Below are positions 1 through 6,139 of a stretch of 23,295 nt of DNA, piece by piece (the first letter of the stretch is position 1; the number at the start of each line of letters is the position of its first letter). Below the pieces are notes generated by a model. That model was not told where the DNA came from and ran no database searches. It saw nothing but the letters and a program-made list of their open reading frames with translations. The DNA comes from an uncultured Prevotella sp. (lineage in GTDB: Bacteria > Bacteroidota > Bacteroidia > Bacteroidales > Bacteroidaceae): contig UQTI01000047.1 in assembly GCA_900543975.1 (NCBI GenBank), forward strand, positions 1 to 23,295. The letters are read 5' to 3'. The position numbers and the translations under genes were made by a program.

Positions 1-103
1 TGACATTAGGTGACATTAGGTGACATTAGAAAAAGCCTCTAATGTCACCCGTAAACAGCTGATTGTCAGATAGCTATCATGCGTGGTGACATTAGTGACA
101 TTA
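1..103. repeat. TGACATTA repeat cluster with perfect hairpin
   Basis: The octamer TGACATTA occurs at 1-8, 11-18, 21-28, 87-94 and 96-103, and inverted at 40-47. The first three copies form a 10-bp tandem repeat (unit TGACATTAGG) that probably continues left of the window. Bases 19-30 and 38-49 are a perfect 12-bp inverted repeat around a 7-nt loop, so the RNA would fold strongly. No open frame of note lies in 1-174. The block lies just downstream of the minus-strand AbiEi-like gene, so it could act as its terminator, as a repeat-protein binding array, or mark an element edge. The repeat itself is directly seen; its role is unknown. Confidence 0.8.
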
Positions 104-174
104 TTTTGAAGAAAAAAAATTCATATAAAGCGAAAAATCGCCCGAAAGCATTTGATTGAATATTTCGTTTGTGC

Positions 175-801
175 TCATTTCCTTAAATATTTAATTAGAG
201 ATTCTATGGATTTAGACTTTTTGCCAACCTGAACGTATTGCTCAAATATACTTATGTCCATATTCTTAAAATCATCCATTTCCATTCGGATGTCCTCTTC
301 CAAATAGACCTCAACATCTTTCAGATAGCGTAAGTTAACCTTGGGAGAATTTGCAATCAAGTCACAGAGTGCTTTTTCGGGGGTTGCCATAAGAAAGGCG
401 TAGCTCTGCATATTGACGCTTGTGATTCCTATGGGAAAAGCTTCTCTCGACATGTTCTTATACTCAAAGCGTCCTACCGGAGTATCAAAACAACGAGAAT
501 GCTTTAGTGTCATCGACTGGGTAGTATATACAGCTTCTGGGATTAAGCCATAATAGCGTAAAGCCGTCTGCATTGATATGTATGAAAGAGCATAAAGATG
601 ATTGGCTATCAGTTCTGTTGAAAGAGCAACACGAGACACATTTGGAGAGACCACATAAAGCCCCTTCTTGAGGCGGATAATCTTATGAGCCGCCTCAAGA
701 TTACGCACTTTCTGATTCCCTGCTTCAATATTTGTAAACAACGAGGCTATTACCGAAGTACTGACTGGTATGTTACCTATATGTTCTAAATCCAATATCA
801 T
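175..801 (-). CDS. AbiEi-like antitoxin / winged-helix regulator
   Basis: This 208-aa protein resembles the AbiEi family of type IV toxin-antitoxin antitoxins, which repress their own promoter and counteract the AbiEii nucleotidyltransferase toxin. The first 55 residues look like a winged-helix domain ending in the wing motif RLKKGLYVV. The middle has the family-like stretch ISMQTALRYYGLIPE and later TPEKALCDLIA. The frame is open up to a TTG at 831, but the first ATG is at 801, which I prefer; a minus-strand -7 box at 872-879 suits it. No toxin frame follows the stop at 175: the short frames there close quickly, and the region becomes TGACATTA repeats. The toxin may lie beyond the window or be lost. 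The family call is from motif recall only. Confidence 0.7.
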   Translation of the reverse strand: MILDLEHIGNIPVSTSVIASLFTNIEAGNQKVRNLEAAHKIIRLKKGLYVVSPNVSRVALSTELIANHLYALSYISMQTALRYYGLIPEAVYTTQSMTLKHSRCFDTPVGRFEYKNMSREAFPIGITSVNMQSYAFLMATPEKALCDLIANSPKVNLRYLKDVEVYLEEDIRMEMDDFKNMDISIFEQYVQVGKKSKSIESLIKYLRK

Positions 802-871
802 ATTGCAAAAATAATGCAAGTGCGAGAGCAATGAAACTTGTTTAAATTGCCGATCCGCAGCTTATTTTACG

Positions 872-879
872 CAAAGATA
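872..879 (-). promoter_or_regulatory. Putative promoter of the AbiEi-like gene
   Basis: On the minus strand these bases read TATCTTTG, a full match to the Bacteroidota -7 box TAnnTTTG. A GTTTG at 896-900 could be a -33 element, though the 16-bp spacing is short. Transcription would start near 868, giving a leader of about 65 nt to the ATG at 801. Confidence 0.45.
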
Positions 880-986
880 GCTAATTTTTGAACAGCAAAC
901 TAACTTTTACTTGTTTTTCTATTCTATTTTTAGCTATTTTAATAAATAATTGGGTTACTTTTTAAGAAAATGAACTCATATAAGCT

Positions 987-1946
987 TTAAAAGTCCCCCA
1001 TGCTATGTTTTCTAAATTGTATTGGTTGTACCCCCGTAATGTCACCAAACATTTTTACGAATTTTGCTTCATCGTCAAATCCTAAATTCTTGGCAATCTC
1101 CTTTATGGAAAGAGAAGAGGACGCAAGCATACGTTTAGCGTGTGTGACCAGTTCATTATGTATCACGTCCAAAGGTTTTACACCTAAAATGGTGGTTACA
1201 TATCTATATAATGATACATATGAAATGCCAAGCTTCTCGGCATAATCCTGCGCCCGGTGCGTCTTGTGCAGATTTTTCTCCAACGCTATTATGAACTCTT
1301 GAACCTTTCTATAACCAAAAGACGGCCTCTTATCAAGTTTTGCATCCATAAGACGACGCTTTATCTCTATTATAAACAGCGTAAGAAGGGAACCCATACG
1401 CAACATTTTAGAACTAAGATATTTGTCACATTCCTGTTCCTCCTGCATGGCATCAACAAAAGATTTAAGCTTGTCTGCCTGTTCATCAGTAACAGAAAGA
1501 AGGAAAAACGAAGAGGCAATACCAAACACATTGTATCGGATAAATGTCTCCATCATTGGACATAAATAGACAAAGAAATCTTCTTTAAAAGATATATAGA
1601 CAATGTCGTTTTCACCAAAAAGCTCAGCACTGTGAATGGCATTTGGAGCAATAAAAAACAAAGAATTGTCTGCAATCTCGCGCGTCTGAAAGTTGACAGT
1701 GTGTTGTCCGCAGACCTTTCTTATCCACACTATCTGATAAAAATTGTGCGAATGGCTTTTAAATGTAATTCGAGGCGTATCAACTCCTAACGACAAATGC
1801 GAAACTTTAAAAGAGTCTTCAAGCACAAAACACTTTGTATATACTCCTTTAAGCAGTTTTTCCATATATTTACTATGATTGGAAATGGGAAGCCAGGCCA
1901 TTCCATTTTGTACACATTCGTTTTCCATTTCATTTATTTCAGTCAT
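987..1946 (-). CDS. AraC-family transcriptional regulator
   Basis: This 319-aa regulator has an N-terminal cupin-like sensor (around residues 55-110, including HSHNFYQIVWI) and a C-terminal AraC/XylS double helix-turn-helix (about 220-315). The second helix pair contains SIKEIAKNLGFDDEAKFVKMF, a standard AraC-type signature. The start is the ATG at 1946, with a -7 box on the same strand at 1976-1983. It is transcribed away from the peptide operon and shares a 210-bp intergenic region with it, the usual layout for a local activator. The inducer is unknown; the cupin domain suggests a small ligand. The paired TTGAAAGA sites at 2031-2059 are candidate operators. Family assignment is firm; its control of the peptide operon is inferred from position. 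Confidence 0.9.
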   Translation of the reverse strand: MTEINEMENECVQNGMAWLPISNHSKYMEKLLKGVYTKCFVLEDSFKVSHLSLGVDTPRITFKSHSHNFYQIVWIRKVCGQHTVNFQTREIADNSLFFIAPNAIHSAELFGENDIVYISFKEDFFVYLCPMMETFIRYNVFGIASSFFLLSVTDEQADKLKSFVDAMQEEQECDKYLSSKMLRMGSLLTLFIIEIKRRLMDAKLDKRPSFGYRKVQEFIIALEKNLHKTHRAQDYAEKLGISYVSLYRYVTTILGVKPLDVIHNELVTHAKRMLASSSLSIKEIAKNLGFDDEAKFVKMFGDITGVQPIQFRKHSMGDF

Positions 1947-1975
1947 ATTTCTTCAATTCTCACTTGTATTATCCG

Positions 1976-1983
1976 CAAAAATA
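1976..1983 (-). promoter_or_regulatory. Putative promoter of the araC-type gene
   Basis: The minus strand reads TATTTTTG, matching TAnnTTTG, about 30 bp before the ATG at 1946. The surrounding DNA is extremely AT-rich, so a chance match is possible, and no convincing -33 element is visible. Confidence 0.4.
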
Positions 1984-2030
1984 GAAAAAAAACTTCAAAA
2001 ACAGATAAAAAATATAATACAATAATCAAT

Positions 2031-2059
2031 TTGAAAGAAATTCATATATAATTGAAAGA
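2031..2059 (+). promoter_or_regulatory. Candidate AraC operator, direct repeat at 21 bp
   Basis: The octamer TTGAAAGA occurs at 2031-2038 and again at 2052-2059, exactly 21 bp apart. AraC-family proteins often bind direct-repeat half-sites two helical turns apart next to the promoter they activate. The pair ends 31 bp before the -7 box at 2091, beside a weak -33 element, where an activator would sit. The assignment to this regulator is inferred. Confidence 0.45.
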
Positions 2060-2064
2060 TTTTG

Positions 2065-2098
2065 TTTCGAATTTTTCATTTTAGAATTAGTAATTTTG
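2065..2098 (+). promoter_or_regulatory. Putative promoter of the peptide operon
   Basis: TAATTTTG at 2091-2098 is a full match to the Bacteroidota -7 box. At the expected -33 distance there is only TTTC (2065-2068) rather than TTTG; a real TTTG lies at 2061-2064, which is slightly far. A good -7 with a poor -33 fits an activator-dependent promoter. Transcription would begin near 2104, leaving an AT-rich leader of about 53 nt before the precursor ATG. Confidence 0.55.
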
Positions 2099-2156
2099 TA
2101 GTCGATAAAATTGATATCAGTTTTAAGCTTAATAGGAATAAAAAAAAATTAAAATC

Positions 2157-2360
2157 ATGGAAAAAATGCAAGAAACGAGTTTATTGCTCACTGGCATGAG
2201 CAATAATGCAAGCTTGTTAAGTGATGACGAGCTTGGCGACATCTTTGGAGGCTACAGAGACTGCCCCCATAAGTACTGCGCTTCAGATTATAGAAAGTTA
2301 TTCTTTCATTGTGATAGAGATTACTGTTCTCATAATTTTTCTGAGAGGCCTGATAATTAA
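2157..2360 (+). CDS. Double-glycine-leader RiPP/bacteriocin precursor
   Basis: This 67-aa peptide has a 32-residue leader ending in LSDDELGDIFGG, the double-glycine signal cut by C39 peptidases, and a 35-residue core (residues 33-67). It resembles the Bacteroidales precursors that accompany radical SAM maturases. The core has four cysteines (residues 36, 41, 52, 57) in two copies of C-x3-Y-C-[A/S]-x-[D/N]-[Y/F], 16 residues apart, and is rich in His, Tyr, Asp and Arg. It lies directly before the radical SAM gene and its own promoter, with a large hairpin between them. The ATG at 2157 is the first in frame. The core's final chemistry (thioether, disulfide or both) and target are unknown. I do not recognise a named peptide. 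Confidence 0.88.
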   Translation: MEKMQETSLLLTGMSNNASLLSDDELGDIFGGYRDCPHKYCASDYRKLFFHCDRDYCSHNFSERPDN

Positions 2361-2439
2361 GTCTAAGGCAAAAGAATTGTAATACTAGACTGTCATCTGA
2401 AATTCTGTTTTTCAATTGGCAATCTGACAAACATAAAAT

Positions 2440-2519
2440 AAGTAGGTGTTCAAAATTAATCTCACATATTGCATGCCATATAAAAGCAATGTTTTAAAAT
2501 TAATTTAGAACACCAACTT
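2440..2519 (+). terminator. Long imperfect hairpin between precursor and maturase
   Basis: Bases 2440-2460 and 2499-2519 are inverted repeats matching at 19 of 21 positions. Within the loop, ATTGC (2468-2472) and GCAAT (2486-2490) could pair as well. The right arm is followed by ATTTTT, a weak U-tract. I read it as a leaky terminator, or an RNA-stabilising/processing stem, that would keep the precursor message abundant relative to the enzymes downstream. No separate promoter box is visible before the radical SAM gene at 2544, so read-through is probably needed. Confidence 0.6.
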
Positions 2520-2543
2520 ATTTTTAACACACCAAGTTATATT

Positions 2544-3764
2544 ATGAAATATTCAAGATTTAACATTCTCTTAGACAAGGGGACATATTTTTTAGCTTAC
2601 AACACATTGTCCAAAGCAATGGTCCGCATAAAGAAAGAGGATTTTTCTATTGAGAACTCATTACTCATTGATAAAGGGTTCGTAACAGCAGAGGATGAGG
2701 ATTTAAAGTTATACAAATATTTCTATTTGAGTCGTCTCTTTGACAACAAGAATATAAGCGTAAGCATTGCAACAACAATGGCTTGTAACTTGCGATGTCC
2801 ATATTGCTTCGAAGAAGGAAATAAGTCTAATGAAATGATGTCAGAAGATGTTGCTGAAGCTATAGTAAAATATTTGGTGGCTAAAAGGAAACACGAGATT
2901 AATGTCACATGGTTTGGAGGAGAACCACTTATGAACTTCAAAGTAATAGAAAAGATAAGCAATTCTTTGAAAGAACACAATGTTACATTTTCTGCATCCA
3001 TAATAACAAATGGTACTTTGCTTACTGACGACATGATCAGAAAATTAACTCATTTCTCCATTAATTCTATACAAATAACCCTTGACGGTGAACAAGAACA
3101 GCATAATGCAAAAAGATTTTTCGCCAATGGAAAAGGAACATATCTCCACATATTAGAAAATGTTGATAATGTACTACGTCTTTCTGATATTCGTGTTGTA
3201 CTTAAAGTGAATTTGGACAAAGAAAACATTTTATCATACGAAAAGCTTTGCAAGGAAATAAAAAAAAGGTATGGGGAATATATAGACAAAAAACGTGTTA
3301 TAATTAGCCATAATTTTGTCAGAAATAGGAACAACTTTAAAGGGTGTGAAAATTGTCTGTCAGAAGAAGAGTACTTTGACAGATTTTATGATAATAATAA
3401 GGCGATCAATTACATTTCAAATATAGCTGCTCCATGTCCTTTACGAAGCAGATCTGATTTTGCGATAGGACCAGACGGAAATATATATAAATGTTTGGAA
3501 TTTCTTGGGAACAAAAAAAAGACTGTGGGCAATATACTTTCATACGATATTAATATCAAGAAGCAAGCTTGCTATGCCTTGGATTTCATTCCATTTGATG
3601 ACAACAAATGCTGCAATTGTGAAATTTTGCCACTTTGTGGAGGAGGGTGTCCTATCGACCGCGAGTCTGCTATCAAGCAGCACCAGCAAGTTCATTGTTC
3701 TGTATTAAAGAAACGTATACGCCAAATAATAGAAGATTTTCTTGATAGTAGCAATATTAAATAG
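2544..3764 (+). CDS. Radical SAM/SPASM peptide maturase
   Basis: This 406-aa enzyme has the radical SAM cluster motif CNLRCPYC (Cys 81, 85, 88), which binds the 4Fe-4S cluster that cleaves S-adenosylmethionine, and the GGEP motif at 125-128. A SPASM domain with further cysteines follows (298, 317, 356/357, 359, 365, 369, 385), including CGGGCP; it would hold auxiliary clusters. The first 70 residues may bind the leader. Length and layout match peptide-modifying SPASM enzymes such as sactipeptide and ranthipeptide maturases. It should act on the cysteine-rich core encoded just upstream. The next gene starts 21 bp downstream. The gene is markedly AT-rich compared with the ABC exporter gene. The bond it makes cannot be told from sequence. 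Confidence 0.93.
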   Translation: MKYSRFNILLDKGTYFLAYNTLSKAMVRIKKEDFSIENSLLIDKGFVTAEDEDLKLYKYFYLSRLFDNKNISVSIATTMACNLRCPYCFEEGNKSNEMMSEDVAEAIVKYLVAKRKHEINVTWFGGEPLMNFKVIEKISNSLKEHNVTFSASIITNGTLLTDDMIRKLTHFSINSIQITLDGEQEQHNAKRFFANGKGTYLHILENVDNVLRLSDIRVVLKVNLDKENILSYEKLCKEIKKRYGEYIDKKRVIISHNFVRNRNNFKGCENCLSEEEYFDRFYDNNKAINYISNIAAPCPLRSRSDFAIGPDGNIYKCLEFLGNKKKTVGNILSYDINIKKQACYALDFIPFDDNKCCNCEILPLCGGGCPIDRESAIKQHQQVHCSVLKKRIRQIIEDFLDSSNIK

Positions 3765-3785
3765 AAATTAAAACCTTTGTAAAAA

Positions 3786-6128
3786 ATGAGACATCTATTA
3801 ATATTTTTCATTTGCTGTATTTTAAGTAGCAAAGTTTATGGTATTGATATAAAAGGCCGCTTTGTAACAACTTCACAAATGGAGCCTTTTAGAGTTGTGT
3901 TGACAAGCTGTGACACTCTGAATAGAACAAACGTAGAAAGCACGTTTTATGAGCCAACATTTAATGTTAGCATATTAGAGAAAGGACGTTATACATTTGA
4001 GATACTTCAAAACAATAAAGTTGTTTACAATGACAGTTTAACGATAGCAGGCACCGACATAAATCTTGGCGACATACGTCCTTTAAAGACTGTTGACATA
4101 AAGGAAGTTGAGGTTAGAGCAAAAAAGATAGACATTCATCATAGGGGAAGAAACTATACAATTACGAATATCCAAGGTACACACATTGGAGATGCCGGAA
4201 ACTTGGTAGATATGCTAAAATGGACACCTGGTGTAACTGTAAGTAGAAGCGGACAAGAAGAACAGTTTGAAATTATAGGCGGTGGCAAAGCTATTGTATA
4301 TGTAAATGGCAGAAAAGTAAATACGTCAGCAGAGCTTAGAGGTCAGCAATCGAACCTTGTTACAAAAATAGAGATTATAAGACAGCCAGATGTGCAATAC
4401 AAGGCAGGCACACAGGCTGTTATACGCATAACTATGCGCAGACCTATAAAAGACTATTTAGGAATGTCTTTAAGCAATGGTACATCCTTTAACCGAAAAG
4501 TAAGCAACAGTTCTACTATGGATGTAAGCGGAAAACAAGGAATTATATACGGAAATATGTCATTTGGATTCGACCACGACCGCTCCTTGTCATACACCAA
4601 TACCACCAATATAATTACACACTCAGCCGACAACTTGTATAAGGATTACTCACATAGTACAAATATCTCGCGAAGCAATTACTATAACATATTCGCTGGT
4701 CTAAACTTCTTGTTAAGCAAAAAGAGCCTCCTTGCAGTTCAGTATTCAGGAGGACATTACCGCCGTCATCCTTATACTTCAGTAAGTCATGACATTACAG
4801 ACGATGGCGTTAACTATAAAAAAGAAGACGAATATCTTTCACGTTATTCCGACTCACGAGACAACAGCTATACGTTAGGCTATACGTTTACACGCTCAAG
4901 AGAGTCGGCTCTTAATCTTACAGCAAGTTACACCCAGAAGTCAACAGGATATGACCGTGATATAGTAGAGCATACATACAGTAAGAACGAGTTGACAAAC
5001 GCAAATGTGTACACTCGTGACAGATATAAATTTTTGACGCTGGACGGCGACTACTCATTTAAGATCAAGGGATTTGAAAAAGAGATTGTAGGCTTCCATT
5101 ATGGTCACATACGGAACAACAATCCATTTTGTAATAATGGAGTGGAACAATTTTCAAAACGACATGACACATGGGCTGAAGCTTTCTTTAAGGGAGGCAA
5201 ATTTTTTGACAATGGCATTGGAATAGAATTGGGTGTAAGATATGAATATAATGCGAGCAAACTTTATGAGCAAAATGCACAGCCTATAAAGACACATTAC
5301 TCATTTTTCGTGCCAAACATTAAACTGCAATATGAAAGAGGGGACAATTTCTTTGAGCTTGAATACCTAAGAGATGCCTCCAATCCTGCAATATACGAAT
5401 TGAATCCTGTCGTTGAGTTTATAGATTCCCTACATTATAGAACAGGTAATCCTGCACTACGTCCAACCTACGGAAATATGTTCACCTTCAGTGCCAATGT
5501 CTCTGATGTGTCTTTCAGCGCAAGCTATGCATGGGGATATGACGCATCAATACCTGCCAACACTAACGAGAATGGAACCAATGTAATAAAATATATGCCT
5601 ATAAATTCCGACTTGTTTCAAAGAGTCGACTTAGGGGTTGACTATACTTTGGACAGCAAGGACGGAAAATTCTCTTCAACATTTTTTGGAGGAATGGAGT
5701 TTTCAAAAGTAAGCTATTCAGTAGACAAGAACAAATACAAAGAACAAAATTTCACAGGTAAGTTCTCGCTTAATGCAAGTTGGGCTTTCATTAAAAATTG
5801 GAGACTGTTTGGCGACTTGTTCTATTGTTCTCCTCGCATGAACGTTGGATACAGATATGGATATCAGCTAAGTTCCAAAATAGGAATATCGGCAAATTTC
5901 TTCAAGAAAAGATTGCGCGTATCTCTACAGGCGAAAGATTTGTTTAACAGAGGAATCTCTCCTACCGTGTCTGAATTTACCTATCTGAATGTATATGAAA
6001 AAAAACATATAATGTACGATTCAAGAGGCATTTCATTGTCTATAAGGTATGATTTCAACAATTTCCGTTCGAAATTCCGCCGTGCATACTCAGATTCAAC
6101 AACGAGCAGTCGTGCAAGCGGACGATAA
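3786..6128 (+). CDS. TonB-receptor-like outer-membrane beta-barrel protein
   Basis: This 780-aa protein starts with a signal peptide (about residues 1-19, ending SSKVYG), then a carboxypeptidase-regulatory-like beta domain (about 20-110). A plug domain follows (about 130-218, with GDAGNLVDMLKWTPGV and VIRITMRR), then a long barrel rich in alternating aromatic strands. This matches the Bacteroidota outer-membrane barrel family related to TonB-dependent receptors. I see no clear TonB box. Its place inside the peptide operon suggests a dedicated route across, or receptor in, the outer membrane: export help, re-uptake, sensing or self-recognition are all possible. It ends 11 bp before the ABC exporter gene. 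Family is well supported; the role in the cluster is inferred. Confidence 0.87.
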   Translation: MRHLLIFFICCILSSKVYGIDIKGRFVTTSQMEPFRVVLTSCDTLNRTNVESTFYEPTFNVSILEKGRYTFEILQNNKVVYNDSLTIAGTDINLGDIRPLKTVDIKEVEVRAKKIDIHHRGRNYTITNIQGTHIGDAGNLVDMLKWTPGVTVSRSGQEEQFEIIGGGKAIVYVNGRKVNTSAELRGQQSNLVTKIEIIRQPDVQYKAGTQAVIRITMRRPIKDYLGMSLSNGTSFNRKVSNSSTMDVSGKQGIIYGNMSFGFDHDRSLSYTNTTNIITHSADNLYKDYSHSTNISRSNYYNIFAGLNFLLSKKSLLAVQYSGGHYRRHPYTSVSHDITDDGVNYKKEDEYLSRYSDSRDNSYTLGYTFTRSRESALNLTASYTQKSTGYDRDIVEHTYSKNELTNANVYTRDRYKFLTLDGDYSFKIKGFEKEIVGFHYGHIRNNNPFCNNGVEQFSKRHDTWAEAFFKGGKFFDNGIGIELGVRYEYNASKLYEQNAQPIKTHYSFFVPNIKLQYERGDNFFELEYLRDASNPAIYELNPVVEFIDSLHYRTGNPALRPTYGNMFTFSANVSDVSFSASYAWGYDASIPANTNENGTNVIKYMPINSDLFQRVDLGVDYTLDSKDGKFSSTFFGGMEFSKVSYSVDKNKYKEQNFTGKFSLNASWAFIKNWRLFGDLFYCSPRMNVGYRYGYQLSSKIGISANFFKKRLRVSLQAKDLFNRGISPTVSEFTYLNVYEKKHIMYDSRGISLSIRYDFNNFRSKFRRAYSDSTTSSRASGR

Positions 6129-6139
6129 CAAACAAAGAA

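Noticed and set aside
1..103. CRISPR array
   Set aside because: Repeat units are only 8-10 bp with almost no spacers, far from repeat-spacer geometry, and no cas gene is present.
806..813. Second TAnnTTTG-like box right before the AbiEi-like ATG
   Set aside because: It would start transcription inside the coding sequence; the box at 872-879 is better placed.
1037..1046. Extra TAATGTCACC copy inside the araC-type gene
   Set aside because: It encodes part of the conserved GDITG segment of the helix-turn-helix region, so coding constraint explains it.
1257..1565. 102-residue plus-strand frame opposite the AraC gene
   Set aside because: It lies within the well-supported regulator gene and has Lys/Phe-rich composition with no motif.
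2188..2430. 80-residue minus-strand frame over the precursor
   Set aside because: The plus strand has a clear double-glycine leader with matching exporter and maturase; the antisense frame has no context.
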